NCBI RefSeq assembly: GCF_001436305.1
Contig: NZ_AZFO01000013.1
Location: 1,185-47,983, forward strand
DNA: 46,799 bases
Reading direction: 5' to 3'
From: Lactobacillus ultunensis DSM 16047
GTDB lineage: Bacteria > Bacillota > Bacilli > Lactobacillales > Lactobacillaceae
A program made the translations under genes and the position numbers. The notes below the pieces were generated by a model. That model did no database searches. It had not been told where the DNA came from and was given only the letters and a program-made list of their open reading frames with translations. Positions 14,496 to 23,876 of the stretch are shown here, piece by piece. The stretch's first letter is position 1. Each line of letters opens with the position of its first letter.

Positions 14496-15689
14496 ATGGC
14501 AAAAGTTGAAAATGAAACGAGTCTGATGGACCGATTGGCTTGGAATGCAATTATTCCAATCGTAATCTTGGCCCTAATCAGTTTGTACTGTATTTATGTA
14601 GCTGCTTTAGGGGACCCGAGTCATATTGGATCTCCGGTAAAGGCTGTGCTAATGCAAGCAATCTGGTATCTGATTTCTATTGCAATTGTGGTAGTTGTCA
14701 TGCAGTTCGATGCGGATCAACTATTTAAGATTGCACCAATTTTCTTTGGAATCGGCATTTTCCTGCTAATAGCAGTATTATTCTTATATAACCGTAGTAC
14801 ATTTGCTGATACTGGAGCAAAGAGTTGGTTTAAGTTAGGACCGATTACCTTTCAGCCATCAGAAATAATGAAACCGGCATTTATTTTGATGTTGGCTCGT
14901 GTAGTTAAGGATCATAACGATAAGTATGGTCATACGATCAAGTCAGATTGGTTGTTACTAGGAAAAATAGTTGCTTGGCTTGCTCCAGTTGCAATATTAT
15001 TAAAATTGCAAAACGACTTTGGTACTATGCTGGTTTTCATCGCCATTGTAGGTGGCGTAGTTTTAGTATCCGGAATTTCGTGGAAAATTATTATTCCGCT
15101 TTATGGGATAGTAATTGTTGGTGCGATTGCCGTTATCTTGCTAGTGGTTACGCCAGGTGGTCAAGCATTATTAAGCCATTTCTTCCAGGCTTATCAGTTT
15201 GAAAGAATTAAGTCTTGGCTTGATCCATCTGGTGATACTTCATCAGGTGCTTACCAATTATGGCAGAGCATGAAGGCCATTGGTTCAGGACAATTATTTG
15301 GTAACGGTTTTGGTAAAGCTAGTGTCTATGTTCCAGTTCGTGGATCTGATATGGTTTTCTCAGTAATAGGTGAAAACTTTGGTTTTGTTGGCTGTGTAGC
15401 TTTGATTTTAGTTTATTTATACCTAATTGTTCAAATGGTTAAGATATCGTTTGACACTAGAAATATGTTTTATTCTTATATTTCTACTGGTGTTATTATG
15501 ATGATCTTGTTCCACGTTTTTGAAAATATTGGTATGAATATTGATCTATTACCATTGACAGGTATTCCATTGCCATTTGTTTCGCAAGGTGGTTCTGCTT
15601 TGCTAGGAAATATGATTGGCATTGGTTTAATCCTATCAATGAAATTCCACAACCGAGATTACATGTTCAGTACAGCTGGCGACTTTTAG
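14496..15689 (+). CDS. rodA: RodA, SEDS-family peptidoglycan glycosyltransferase
   Basis: Polytopic membrane enzyme that polymerises glycan strands from lipid II with a class B PBP during elongation. About ten hydrophobic segments are seen. The SEDS signatures are present: AKSWFKLGPITFQPSEIMK near residue 105, the large extracellular loop with AYQFERIKSWLDPSGD, and PLPFVSQGGSALLGNM near the C-terminus. 397 residues. A partner with MreB/Mbl fits the gene neighbourhood better than FtsW. The ribosome site is weak. Confidence 0.9.
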   Translation: MAKVENETSLMDRLAWNAIIPIVILALISLYCIYVAALGDPSHIGSPVKAVLMQAIWYLISIAIVVVVMQFDADQLFKIAPIFFGIGIFLLIAVLFLYNRSTFADTGAKSWFKLGPITFQPSEIMKPAFILMLARVVKDHNDKYGHTIKSDWLLLGKIVAWLAPVAILLKLQNDFGTMLVFIAIVGGVVLVSGISWKIIIPLYGIVIVGAIAVILLVVTPGGQALLSHFFQAYQFERIKSWLDPSGDTSSGAYQLWQSMKAIGSGQLFGNGFGKASVYVPVRGSDMVFSVIGENFGFVGCVALILVYLYLIVQMVKISFDTRNMFYSYISTGVIMMILFHVFENIGMNIDLLPLTGIPLPFVSQGGSALLGNMIGIGLILSMKFHNRDYMFSTAGDF

Positions 15690-15700
15690 AGAATATTTTT

Positions 15701-15735
15701 AAGCATTTGGGTAGATTTGCTCAAATGCTTTTTCT
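15701..15735 (+). terminator. Terminator of rodA
   Basis: Stem AAGCATTTG (15701-15709) / CAAATGCTT (15722-15730) and T-run. Confidence 0.85.
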
Positions 15736-15739
15736 ATAC

Positions 15740-15786
15740 AAAAAAGGATTCAAGCAATCTTGATTGATACTTGAATCCTTTTTTAA
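15740..15786 (-). terminator. Terminator of uspA (bidirectional)
   Basis: AAAAAGGATTCAAG pairs with CTTGAATCCTTTTT over a 16-base loop. The A-run on the left gives the U-tract for uspA transcripts. Confidence 0.85.
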
Positions 15787-15800
15787 TGAAAAATATTTAA

Positions 15801-16265
15801 TTATTTCTCTAAAGCATTAGCAATTTCTTCAGCACGGCATACTAAAACGTCACACTTTGAAGTTCTAGTTACGTATTCAGTAACACTACCAATAAGCAAA
15901 CGTTCAACAGCGTTCAAACCAGTAGCACCTACAACGATCAAATCAATGTTGTGCTTCTTAGGGAAGTCGTGACCGATAATTGTCTTAGGTGAACCGAATT
16001 CAATTGAGTAATGAGAATCCTTAACGCCAGCCTTAACAGCACGAGCTTGGTAATCCTTCATTCTCTTTTCGGCATCCTTTGAAACTTGTTCAACCATTGC
16101 GGAATCAAAGCTAGAAACGTTTTGGAATGAACGAGTATCGATTACGTGTAAAATTTCCAAAGTTGCGTGGTTACGTTTAGCGATGGCTACAGCCTTGCTG
16201 AAAGCTAAATCAGCTTCTTTTGAACCATCGACAGAAACTTGAATATTCTTATATTGTGAAAGCAT
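15801..16265 (-). CDS. Universal stress protein, UspA family
   Basis: A 154-residue Rossmann-like ATP-binding protein. The nucleotide-binding signature G-2x-G-9x-G-S is in VVGATGLNAVERLLIGSVTEYV near residues 117-138, so the ATP-binding class is likely. Role in stress survival is family knowledge only. It has its own AGGAAGAGG ribosome site and an upstream extended -10 TGGTAAAAT. Confidence 0.93.
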   Translation of the reverse strand: MLSQYKNIQVSVDGSKEADLAFSKAVAIAKRNHATLEILHVIDTRSFQNVSSFDSAMVEQVSKDAEKRMKDYQARAVKAGVKDSHYSIEFGSPKTIIGHDFPKKHNIDLIVVGATGLNAVERLLIGSVTEYVTRTSKCDVLVCRAEEIANALEK

Positions 16266-16326
16266 TTTCTAAGCACCTCTTCCTAACTTCTATTTTACCA
16301 AAATTTTGCTTGTTATTAGGAATTAA

Positions 16327-16605
16327 TTATTCTTTATTCGTAATTGATAAACCAAATGCCAAAATGGTAAGGGAAGCAAGGAATAAAATAATTAGGTTCA
16401 AATACTTGTTTCCCATAAATAAAATAATAATTCCAATGACGCTTTCAATTAATAGAGCGATTGAAGTCCACTTCAGAATATTAGCTAGATGTGGATCGCC
16501 ACCAACGTCATAAATCAAAAAATGACCATTTCTTCTGTGCCACATATACCAAGCAGTTAATAACAAAAGAAAAATAAAAACGATCATTACGATCTTAATT
16601 ATCAT
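16327..16605 (-). CDS. Small three-helix membrane protein, unknown function
   Basis: I do not recognise a family. A 92-residue protein with three hydrophobic stretches (about residues 2-22, 47-67 and 70-88) joined by a polar loop HRRNGHFLIYDVGGDPHLANILK. An in-frame TTG at 16623 would extend it, but the only ribosome-like site, GGAG, lies after that codon, so I prefer the ATG at 16605. It begins just 23 bases past the 6S RNA terminator and has no clear promoter of its own, so it may depend on read-through. Confidence 0.55.
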   Translation of the reverse strand: MIIKIVMIVFIFLLLLTAWYMWHRRNGHFLIYDVGGDPHLANILKWTSIALLIESVIGIIILFMGNKYLNLIILFLASLTILAFGLSITNKE

Positions 16606-16627
16606 ATTTATATCAAACTCCAATTAT

Positions 16628-16656
16628 AAAAAAAGACGGTCAACTTAAGACCGTCT
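16628..16656 (-). terminator. Terminator of the 6S RNA transcript
   Basis: Stem AGACGGTC/GACCGTCT with seven-base loop. The A-run at 16628-16634 is the U-tract on the minus strand. Confidence 0.88.
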
Positions 16657-16675
16657 CATTTAATATTCTAAAGAA

Positions 16676-16868
16676 ATCCGAGTTGACTAAACATAGCATA
16701 ATGACGCTTGTTGAACCCGCAGTGTTCAAAATTTGAGCTGACGTCGCAGCGAATATGGATCTTGCGCTGAGGCAATGTTCCGATTCGGTAGTTATTCGCC
16801 AACTCCCACGTCTTATAGTTTGATCGGTCAACTTTATACATTTAAGCTTGTCGATCAACTCAGATCAC
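16676..16868 (-). ncRNA. ssrS: 6S RNA (RNA polymerase-binding regulatory RNA)
   Basis: There is no convincing gene in this 298-base gap, but it folds as 6S RNA does. The 5' end ATCTGAGTTGA (16865-16855) pairs over 11 positions with TCAACTCGGAT (16686-16676) as the closing stem. Inside, GAGTTG/CAGCTC and GCGAATA/TATTCGC make the apical arm around a large unpaired centre. The length of about 193 bases is typical. A near-consensus promoter lies directly upstream and a terminator downstream. Its place beside rarA matches the Firmicutes 6S context. In the family, the RNA mimics an open promoter and holds sigma-A RNA polymerase. The identification is by structure and context, not by a covariance search. 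Confidence 0.82.
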
Positions 16869-16873
16869 TTATT

Positions 16874-16902
16874 ATAATACGCAATATTATTAATTTTGTC
16901 AA
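16874..16902 (-). promoter_or_regulatory. 6S RNA promoter
   Basis: Perfect -35 TTGACA (16902-16897), 17-base spacer, -10 TATTAT (16879-16874); an overlapping TATAAT is offset by three bases. Transcription would start near 16868-16866, exactly at the base of the 6S closing stem. Confidence 0.85.
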
Positions 16903-16921
16903 TAATCATGAATGCGCTAAC

Positions 16922-18238
16922 TTAGCTATTCTGGTGGTGTTTTTGCAAATCAGCTTGTTGCATCTTTTTCAGTTTCTGATAGATCATTTTATATCTTTCT
17001 TCGACTTTAGAATTTCCTTTAGGTGTGAAATAGCTAGCGTTTATTAAATTATTAGGCAGATATTGTTGAGCGACCCAATCGTTTTGATAATCGTGTGGGT
17101 AAAGATAATTAATACCATGACCTAATTTCTTAGCTCCAGAATAATGCGCATCTTTTAAGTTAGCTGGAATAGCTCCTAACTTTTTGCTTCTGACATCGCT
17201 AAGAGCGGTATCGATGGCTGAAATTGCACTATTACTTTTAGGTGATAATGCCAGCTCAATTACAGCATTAGCTAAAGGGATGCGAGCTTCTGGCAAGCCA
17301 ACCATTTGAGCAGCTTGAATAGCTAACATTGCATGTTCAGCAGCAGCGGGATTTGCTAATCCAATATCTTCGTAAGCAATAACGGATAGACGCTGGCAAA
17401 TTGAGATTAAATCACCAGATTCAATTAATCTAGCCAAATAATGTAATGCTGCATCAGTATCGGACCCTCTGATAGATTTTTGAAAAGCAGAAACTAAGTC
17501 GTAATGCCCATCTCCTGAAGCATCAAAATTCTGAACTTTCATTTGAATAGAATCTGCCATTTCTTTCTGTGTAATTAGAATAGTAGAATCATCTTTTTGT
17601 TCATTTTTTAATTCTTGCTTAGTAGATAGGACAGCTAGTTCAAGGCTGTTTAAAGTGGATCTTAAATCACCGTTGCCTTTTTCGATTAAAAGTTTGCGTG
17701 CATCATCAGTTAGTTTGACATGATACTTTCCCAAACCATTTTCTTTATCTGTAAGAGCTCTATCGATGGCTTTAGAGGCATCTTCACTAGAAAGAGGCTT
17801 TAATTCGAAAATCTGACAACGAGAACGAATAGCAGGAGAGATCGAAATATAGGGATTTTCAGTTGTCGCACCAATTAAAATGATTTGTCCAGATTCTAAT
17901 AAAGGCAAAAGAAAATCTTGTTTTGTTTTATCTAAGCGATGAATTTCATCAAGAAGTAAAACAACTGTACCACTCATTTTGCCTTCTTCAGCTACTTGTT
18001 GTAGTTGCTTCTTACCATCTGTTGCAGCATTGAGCTTTCTGAAAGCATATTTAGTTGAACCGGCTATAGCACTAGCAATACTGGTTTTACCAATGCCTGG
18101 TGGGCCGTAAAGGATCATAGAAGATAAAAGGCGAGCTTCAACCATTCGACGAATGATCTTGCCAGGACCAATCAAATGTTGTTGACCAACAACTTCATCA
18201 AGATTTTTAGGTCGCATACGATATGCTAATGGTTTCAT
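16922..18238 (-). CDS. rarA: Replication-associated recombination protein RarA (MgsA)
   Basis: AAA+ ATPase of the clamp-loader group that acts at stalled replication forks. Walker A GPPGIGKTS lies at residues 45-53, Walker B VVLLLDEIHRLDKTKQD near 91-107, a sensor GATTENPYISI near 125, and the C-terminal tetramerisation region with GSDTDAALHYLARLIESGD and SVIAYEDIGLANP. 438 residues is normal. Its start overlaps the end of the YueI-type gene by four bases, so they are coupled. Confidence 0.95.
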   Translation of the reverse strand: MKPLAYRMRPKNLDEVVGQQHLIGPGKIIRRMVEARLLSSMILYGPPGIGKTSIASAIAGSTKYAFRKLNAATDGKKQLQQVAEEGKMSGTVVLLLDEIHRLDKTKQDFLLPLLESGQIILIGATTENPYISISPAIRSRCQIFELKPLSSEDASKAIDRALTDKENGLGKYHVKLTDDARKLLIEKGNGDLRSTLNSLELAVLSTKQELKNEQKDDSTILITQKEMADSIQMKVQNFDASGDGHYDLVSAFQKSIRGSDTDAALHYLARLIESGDLISICQRLSVIAYEDIGLANPAAAEHAMLAIQAAQMVGLPEARIPLANAVIELALSPKSNSAISAIDTALSDVRSKKLGAIPANLKDAHYSGAKKLGHGINYLYPHDYQNDWVAQQYLPNNLINASYFTPKGNSKVEERYKMIYQKLKKMQQADLQKHHQNS

Positions 18239-18708
18239 TTTTTATCTCCATGAAACAGACGATGCCAAAATCCTTCACGCTTCTTGTTAGTTGTATCAAG
18301 CTCTAATCGAGGCATTTCAGGAGCATAGACTTGGTTAATCTTGATTCGCTGACGATTAATAGCTTTATTGGATACAACTAAAACTGCGGTGTCATGAGGG
18401 CCTGTTTTGGCTGTTTCATTATTTACTAAGGTAAAAGGAATATCATGCTTGCTACAGCTGGCTTCAACATCTCCTAAAAAGCCATCATCAGTAATATTAC
18501 CGTTGATTAAAATAGTATAACCTTTGAAATCAGTAACATGTTTTAAAAATAGGGAAGTTAATTTAGAATCTTTAACTTCAGTATTATCCATTCGAATGAG
18601 GCAGCGTTCACGCAAAGAACCTAAGAAACGTCTGCGTTCGTCAGGTTTGGTTTGTGGTGTAATGCCTTGAGCAGCTTGCTCAACGCGTTTGTTTAAGTCT
18701 TCAGTCAT
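18235..18708 (-). CDS. YueI/DUF1694 family protein
   Basis: A 157-residue soluble protein resembling the YueI family (DUF1694), which has a ribosomal-L7Ae-like fold and no settled function. The visible core is GYTILINGNITDDGFLGDVEASCSKHDIPFTLV. The frame is open for another 69 codons upstream into rpsD, but that stretch crosses the rpsD terminator. The ATG at 18708 with its AAAGGATG site is clearly the start. It is coupled to rarA. Confidence 0.85.
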   Translation of the reverse strand: MTEDLNKRVEQAAQGITPQTKPDERRRFLGSLRERCLIRMDNTEVKDSKLTSLFLKHVTDFKGYTILINGNITDDGFLGDVEASCSKHDIPFTLVNNETAKTGPHDTAVLVVSNKAINRQRIKINQVYAPEMPRLELDTTNKKREGFWHRLFHGDKK

Positions 18709-18742
18709 GTAATCATCCTTTCTGCTTAGTATTAATTGTAAC

Positions 18743-18772
18743 AAAAAAACCTTTCCCATAATGGGAAAGGCT
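18743..18772 (-). terminator. Terminator of rpsD
   Basis: Perfect inverted repeat CCTTTCCCAT / ATGGGAAAGG. The A-run at 18743-18749 is the U-tract for minus-strand rpsD mRNA. Confidence 0.9.
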
Positions 18773-18796
18773 TTTCGACAAAATAAAATGTAAAAA

Positions 18797-19408
18797 TTAA
18801 AGTAACTTGTTGTAGTATTCAACAACGAGTGATTCATCAATTTCTGGTTCCATTTCGTCACGTTCTGGTAAACGTACAAGAGTACCTTCCATCTTGTTGT
18901 CATCAAATGAAACAAATGATGGACGAGCAGTAACTGCGTCTAAGGCATCCTTAACTTGTTGCAAGTTCTTTGAGTTTTCCTTCAAACCAACAACTTGGCC
19001 TACGCTGACTTCGTATGAAGGAATGTCAACGCGCTTACCATCAACAGTGATGTGACCGTGGTTAACTAATTGTCTAGCTTGTTCTCTAGTAGTAGCTAAA
19101 CCAAGGCGGTAAACAATGTTGTCCAAACGACGTTCAAGCAAGATCATGAAGTTAACACCGTGTTGACCTTCACGAATCTTACCAGCGCGTGCGAACAAAG
19201 TTCTAAATTGACGTTCGTTTAAGCCGTACATCCAACGTAACTTTTGCTTTTCGTGTAATTGTTGGCCATATTCTGACAAACGACCGCGGTTGTTAGGACC
19301 GTGTTGACCTGGAGCGTAATTACGACGTGCGATTTCCTTACCAGTACCTGAAAGGGAAATACCTAATCTTCTTGAACGTTTCCAACTTGGACCTGTATAT
19401 CTTGACAT
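18797..19408 (-). CDS. rpsD: 30S ribosomal protein S4
   Basis: Primary 16S rRNA-binding protein needed early in small-subunit assembly; in Bacillus it also represses its own mRNA. The N-terminal [25 protein letters not shown], the [16 protein letters not shown] segment and the S4 RNA-binding domain [38 protein letters not shown] (about residues 92-130) are intact. 203 residues. It is monocistronic between a strong promoter with structured leader and its own terminator. Confidence 0.97.
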   Translation of the reverse strand: MSRYTGPSWKRSRRLGISLSGTGKEIARRNYAPGQHGPNNRGRLSEYGQQLHEKQKLRWMYGLNERQFRTLFARAGKIREGQHGVNFMILLERRLDNIVYRLGLATTREQARQLVNHGHITVDGKRVDIPSYEVSVGQVVGLKENSKNLQQVKDALDAVTARPSFVSFDDNKMEGTLVRLPERDEMEPEIDESLVVEYYNKLL

Positions 19409-19445
19409 AAAAATCCTCCATAAAATTTAAATAATAATTTTTGGA

Positions 19446-19580
19446 GTAAAATATTACGAATAAGTTCAACATTCGTGCATCTCAAATTCACATTTTCGCC
19501 CCATGCAGCGTGGGTTACTCGTTCACTAAAGCGTTTCAAGATGTTGACGTTCTTGTCACTTATTGCTGCAAATATTTTAC
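19446..19580 (-). ncRNA. Structured rpsD leader RNA, probable S4 autoregulatory element
   Basis: The rpsD 5' UTR is about 175 bases. A perfect ten-pair helix GTAAAATATT (19580-19571) / AATATTTTAC (19455-19446) closes a domain. Inside are CATCTT...GAGATG, a CCCA/TGGG hairpin in the CCCACGCTGCATGGGG segment, and ACGAAT/ATTCGT closing loop GTTGAACTT. The domain ends 37 bases before the start codon. Bacillus rpsD has an autoregulatory S4-binding leader. Assigning that role here is by position and structure, not by alignment. Confidence 0.65.
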
Positions 19581-19589
19581 ACGATTAGT

Positions 19590-19618
19590 ATTATATAGAG
19601 TTAGGAATAATAAATCAA
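19590..19618 (-). promoter_or_regulatory. rpsD promoter
   Basis: -35 TTGATT (19618-19613), 17-base spacer, consensus -10 TATAAT (19595-19590) on the minus strand. The start point would be near 19583, just before the leader helix. It is back to back with the ezrA -10 at 19660. Confidence 0.85.
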
Positions 19619-19659
19619 GAAATGGAACAGCTTTTTCACATCTTTAGGTCATGTTTTGT

Positions 19660-19686
19660 TATAATTATGGTAGTTTTGGAGGATAA
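19660..19686 (+). promoter_or_regulatory. ezrA -10 element and ribosome site
   Basis: TATAAT at 19660-19665 followed by TTTTGGAGG at 19674-19682 before the ATG at 19690. No good -35 at the standard spacing. Confidence 0.6.
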
Positions 19687-19689
19687 ACA

Positions 19690-21399
19690 ATGCCATCAAT
19701 TCAAGCTATTATTATTATCGCCGTTGTAATCCTGATCATTGTTATCATCGCTTCAATGTTGCTCATCAATCGCAAGCAGCTTCGTGAGATTGAAGTAATT
19801 GCCGCTGCTGTTGACGAAATTGAGAAGATGCATCTTGAGGAAGATATCAAGCGACTGAATAAGATGGATTTAGCGGGTGAAAGTTTAACTACATTAAATA
19901 CTTGGCGAAAGAGCTATAATGATGCTTCAACCAAAAAAATACCACATGTTCGCAAATTATTTGAAGAAGCAGCTAATGATAATTCAACTTATAGACTCTT
20001 TAAAGCTAGAAAAAAGATTAAAAAAGCACAAGAAATTATCAAGCCAACTTTAGAAGATGCTCGTAATACGAAGGCTGTCTTTACTGAACTACTCGAATCA
20101 AATAAAGAAAATCAGATTCAATATGATGCCTTGATTAAGGTATATCGGGAGCTTAGAAAAGATGTCCTGGCTAGTTCATTTGAATATGGTGCTGCTATTG
20201 ATCAAATTGAAGATCAATTAGCTTCAATGGAAAGTGACTTTGAAGAAGCTAAGAATTTATCTTCACAAGGTGACCATGTTGAAGCTAAACGAGTTCTTTC
20301 TAAGATCAGAATGGCCTTGGGTGGATTGCAAAAACAATTGCCTAAAATTAAAGATGGTTATCATCAATTAGAAGTTGTTTTCCAAGATCAATTAAGGGAA
20401 TTATCTGATGCATATAAGAAGATGATTTCTGAAAAGTACTATATTACTGATGTAGATGTTTTAGAGCGCATTAAAGAAATTCATGACGAAATCGATGATG
20501 CACGTAAGCTTTTATCAGAAACTAAGGTAGACGAATTAGCTAAGACTAATAAGAAAATCTCTGGTGAAATTAGTTCACTTTATAATGTTTTGGCTAAGGA
20601 ATATAAAGCTCGGCCTTTCGTTGAAAAGAATCAGAATAAGATGTTGACTTTGATTGCTCACCAACAGGCTGCTTCTAAAAAGTTGGTTGAAAAACTGCAG
20701 CATATTGATGAGAGTTATGAATTGACTCATGGAGAACTTGAAAAAAGCAAGGAATTAGAAAAAGAAGTCAACAACATGAACCGTCAATATACTGTCGATA
20801 CGCAAAATATTGCTGACGGTAAGGGTGTTTATTCAGCAATTCAAGATTCTTGGCTTCAAATGCTCGATCGTTTGCGTAAAATCGATCAAGAGCAAGCAAA
20901 GATGTCTACTGATGTTGATGGCTTATACGATTCAGAAAATGTAGCTAATGATTCAATTAAGCGTTTTAAACAAGAAGTTTCATTAGTTTACCGTCGACTT
21001 GAGCGTCGTAATTTGCCAGGCAATCCAGATAGTTTTGTTCAAATGTATACTTTGGTTGTCAATGAAATTGGTCATGTCAGTGATGAGTTAAGCCGAGTCA
21101 GAATTAATATGGAAAAAATTTCCAATGAATTAATTCAGATTTCTGACGATGTGGAGAGACTTAAGCGTGAAGCTGATGACATCATTAATTCTAGCAACTT
21201 GGTAGAATTAACTATGCAGTATGCCAATAAGTATGCTGATAAGGATCCGGTTAAACAAGCTCAAAAGACGGCTATGCAGCTTTATGATGAATATCATTAT
21301 AAGGAAGCTTTAGATACGATAGCAACAGCTCTTGAAAAAGTAGAGCCTGGTAGTTATCAAAGATTGGAAAATTCATATTATTCAGAACAAAGAGAATAA
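19690..21399 (+). CDS. ezrA: Septation ring formation regulator EzrA
   Basis: Membrane-anchored spectrin-like protein that modulates FtsZ ring placement and links it to cell wall synthesis. One N-terminal transmembrane helix (about residues 5-26) is followed by almost purely helical, charged coiled-coil repeats to the end. 569 residues fits EzrA (560-575). It lies next to the desulfurase-thiI pair, as in Bacillus subtilis. A terminator separates it from those genes. Confidence 0.95.
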   Translation: MPSIQAIIIIAVVILIIVIIASMLLINRKQLREIEVIAAAVDEIEKMHLEEDIKRLNKMDLAGESLTTLNTWRKSYNDASTKKIPHVRKLFEEAANDNSTYRLFKARKKIKKAQEIIKPTLEDARNTKAVFTELLESNKENQIQYDALIKVYRELRKDVLASSFEYGAAIDQIEDQLASMESDFEEAKNLSSQGDHVEAKRVLSKIRMALGGLQKQLPKIKDGYHQLEVVFQDQLRELSDAYKKMISEKYYITDVDVLERIKEIHDEIDDARKLLSETKVDELAKTNKKISGEISSLYNVLAKEYKARPFVEKNQNKMLTLIAHQQAASKKLVEKLQHIDESYELTHGELEKSKELEKEVNNMNRQYTVDTQNIADGKGVYSAIQDSWLQMLDRLRKIDQEQAKMSTDVDGLYDSENVANDSIKRFKQEVSLVYRRLERRNLPGNPDSFVQMYTLVVNEIGHVSDELSRVRINMEKISNELIQISDDVERLKREADDIINSSNLVELTMQYANKYADKDPVKQAQKTAMQLYDEYHYKEALDTIATALEKVEPGSYQRLENSYYSEQRE

Positions 21400-21444
21400 A
21401 TTATTGAAGCATTTCGATATTTAGGCTAAAATTTAAAAGTCGTT

Positions 21445-21473
21445 AAAACGGTCAAGTCATTGACCGTTTTTTG
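21445..21473 (+). terminator. Terminator of ezrA
   Basis: Eleven-pair stem AAAACGGTCAA/TTGACCGTTTT with a four-base loop, then T-run. Confidence 0.9.
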
Positions 21474-21490
21474 ATAGAGGGGTAATATTA

Positions 21491-22651
21491 GTGATTTATT
21501 TTGACAATAGTGCAACAACAAAAATAGATCCTCAAGTTTTAGATACTTATAATAAGGTAGCAACTAATATTTGGGGTAATCCTTCAAGTTTGCATAAGAT
21601 GGGTGATAGAGCTCATCAACTGCTTGAAGCTTCACGTAAGCAAATTGCTGATTTATTGGGAACCAAACAACATGAGATCTTCTTCACGTCGGGTGGTACA
21701 GAATCAAACAATACGGCTATTAAAGGAACGGCAATTCAAAAGCGTGAGTTTGGTAAGCATATTATTACTTCTAGCGTTGAACATGCTTCTGTCGCAAATA
21801 GTTTTACAGCCTTAGAGAATTTGGGTTGGCGTGTAACTCGTTTACCTGTTGATAAAGAAGGCAGAGTAAATGTCAATGATTTAAGGAATGCGATTGATTC
21901 AGATACTACTCTGGTTTCAATTATGGGTGTTAATAACGAAATTGGAACTATTCAACCAATTGAAGAAATTAGTGATTTGCTAGAGAATTATCCGACAATT
22001 CAATTTCACGTTGATAATGTCCAAGCTTTAGGTAAGAACATTTGGGACAAAGTCTTTACGCCTCGAGTTGATCTTTCTAGTTTATCTGCTCATAAGTTTC
22101 ATGCACCACGTGGTATCGGTATCTTATATAAAAAGGAAGGTAAGATGCTGAGTCCACTTCATGATGGTGGTGGTCAAGAAAAAGGCTTGCGTTCAGGTAC
22201 CGAAAACTTACCTGCTATTGCTGGTATGGCAAAGGCTATACGTTTGCTTTTACAAAATGAGCCAGAAAAGGCTGCTCGAGAAGCTGCAATTAAGGCTAAG
22301 ATCGTTGATTATCTTAAGCAAAAGCCTGGCATTGATATCTTTTCACCAGTTCAAGATAATTTTGCACCGCATATTCTTTGCTTTGCTTTAGAGGGTATTC
22401 GTGGTGAAACTTTAGTTCATACTTTGGAAGATCAAGATATTTATACATCAACTACATCTGCATGTGCTTCTAAGACAGCTGATGAGGCAAGTACCTTGGT
22501 TTCTATGCATATTGATGATAAGATTGCTACTAGTGCAATACGTTTGAGTTTTGATGAGACAAATACGCTTGCAGAAGCAGATGAATTTATCAAGGTCTTT
22601 GATAAGATCTACAATCATTTTGCTAAAATTAATCATTTGGGAGAGAATTAA
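21491..22651 (+). CDS. nifZ: Cysteine desulfurase (NifS/IscS family, ThiI partner)
   Basis: PLP enzyme that takes sulfur from cysteine as a persulfide. The PLP lysine is Lys202 in [12 protein letters not shown], the active cysteine is Cys325 in TTSACASK, and [13 protein letters not shown] near residue 68 is the cofactor region. 386 residues, GTG start behind AGAGGGG. The stop overlaps the thiI start by one base, so the pair is the dedicated sulfur relay for 4-thiouridine at tRNA position 8, as with NifZ-ThiI in B. subtilis. Confidence 0.92.
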   Translation: MIYFDNSATTKIDPQVLDTYNKVATNIWGNPSSLHKMGDRAHQLLEASRKQIADLLGTKQHEIFFTSGGTESNNTAIKGTAIQKREFGKHIITSSVEHASVANSFTALENLGWRVTRLPVDKEGRVNVNDLRNAIDSDTTLVSIMGVNNEIGTIQPIEEISDLLENYPTIQFHVDNVQALGKNIWDKVFTPRVDLSSLSAHKFHAPRGIGILYKKEGKMLSPLHDGGGQEKGLRSGTENLPAIAGMAKAIRLLLQNEPEKAAREAAIKAKIVDYLKQKPGIDIFSPVQDNFAPHILCFALEGIRGETLVHTLEDQDIYTSTTSACASKTADEASTLVSMHIDDKIATSAIRLSFDETNTLAEADEFIKVFDKIYNHFAKINHLGEN

Positions 22652-23868
22652 TGGAATATACAGAAGTTATGGTCCGTTATGGGGAACTCTCAACTAAGGG
22701 GAAGAATAGAAAGGACTTTATCAATCGTTTAGCTACTAACGTTGAAAGAGTCTTGAAGGATTTCCCTCAAATTGAATTTCACCCACGGCACGACCGGATG
22801 CACATCATTTTGAATGGTGCACCATTTACTGAAGTTGATAAGCGACTTAAAAAGGTTTTTGGTATTCAAACCTACTCACCAGCTATTAAAGTTCCTAAGA
22901 CTTTAGAGGATATTAAGAAAACCTCTTTGGAATTAATGAATGAAACTTTTAAGCCAGGAATGACTTTTAAAGTTAATACTAAACGAAGTGATCATAAGTT
23001 TGAATATGATACTAATCAACTTAACAATTTAGTTGGTGACTACTTATTTGATCATATCGATCATTTGAAGGCTGAAATGAAGCATCCGGATTTAGTATTG
23101 AGAATTGAAGTTCGTCAAGATGCTGTTTATATTTCAAATCAATTGCTTCATGGTGTTGGCGGGATGCCAGTTGGTACTGCTGGCAAGGCCGTTATGATGT
23201 TATCAGGTGGGATCGACTCACCAGTTGCTTCATGGCTTGCCCTCAAGCGTGGAGTAGATATTGAAATGGTCCACTTCTTTAGCCCGCCTTACACTACTGA
23301 GAAGGCTTTGGCTAAAGCTAAGGAATTAACTGGTATTTTGGCAAATTACGCTGGCAAGATTAACTTTATTGCTGTCCCATTTGCTGAAATTCAGGAAACC
23401 ATTAAGGAAAAGTTGCCTGAAGGTTACTTGATGACAGTTCAACGTCGTTTTATGTTGCAATTAGCTGATCGTATCCGTAAGATGCGTGGGGGCTTGGCAA
23501 TTTTCAATGGTGAATCTGTTGGTCAAGTTGCTTCTCAAACATTGCAATCAATGGTAGCAATTAACGATGTAACAACCACTCCAGTTATTCGTCCCGTAGC
23601 TACGATGGACAAGACCGAAATCATTGCTAAGGCTGAAAAGATTGGTACCTTTGATCTGTCAATCAAACCATTTGAAGATTGTTGTACTATCTTTGCTCCG
23701 CCTCGTCCTAAGACTAAGCCAAAGTTAGAAAAAGCACGTGAATATGAAGCACGTCTGGATGTTGAAGGACTGATTCAGAGAGCTTTGGATGGTATTGAAG
23801 TAACACCAATTTATCCAAATGAAAAATTCTTGGATGATAAAGCACAAGAAGATAAAGATTTATTGTAA
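22651..23868 (+). CDS. thiI: tRNA 4-thiouridine synthase ThiI
   Basis: Transfers sulfur to U8 of tRNA. In order: N-terminal ferredoxin-like and THUMP region (about residues 1-165), then the PP-loop adenylation motif [13 protein letters not shown] near residue 184. The protein ends after [18 protein letters not shown] without the C-terminal rhodanese domain found in enteric ThiI, which is the usual Firmicutes form. 405 residues. Coupled to the desulfurase, followed by a terminator. It is the last core gene before the accessory region. Confidence 0.95.
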   Translation: MEYTEVMVRYGELSTKGKNRKDFINRLATNVERVLKDFPQIEFHPRHDRMHIILNGAPFTEVDKRLKKVFGIQTYSPAIKVPKTLEDIKKTSLELMNETFKPGMTFKVNTKRSDHKFEYDTNQLNNLVGDYLFDHIDHLKAEMKHPDLVLRIEVRQDAVYISNQLLHGVGGMPVGTAGKAVMMLSGGIDSPVASWLALKRGVDIEMVHFFSPPYTTEKALAKAKELTGILANYAGKINFIAVPFAEIQETIKEKLPEGYLMTVQRRFMLQLADRIRKMRGGLAIFNGESVGQVASQTLQSMVAINDVTTTPVIRPVATMDKTEIIAKAEKIGTFDLSIKPFEDCCTIFAPPRPKTKPKLEKAREYEARLDVEGLIQRALDGIEVTPIYPNEKFLDDKAQEDKDLL

Positions 23869-23876
23869 AAAGAAAG

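Noticed and set aside
16640-16858. 72-codon open frame on the minus strand
   Set aside because: It lies inside the 6S RNA structure, has no ribosome site and resembles no protein; its sequence is explained by the RNA helices.
18709-18915. N-terminal extension of the YueI-type frame into rpsD
   Set aside because: It crosses the rpsD terminator and coding end, while the ATG at 18708 has a proper ribosome site.
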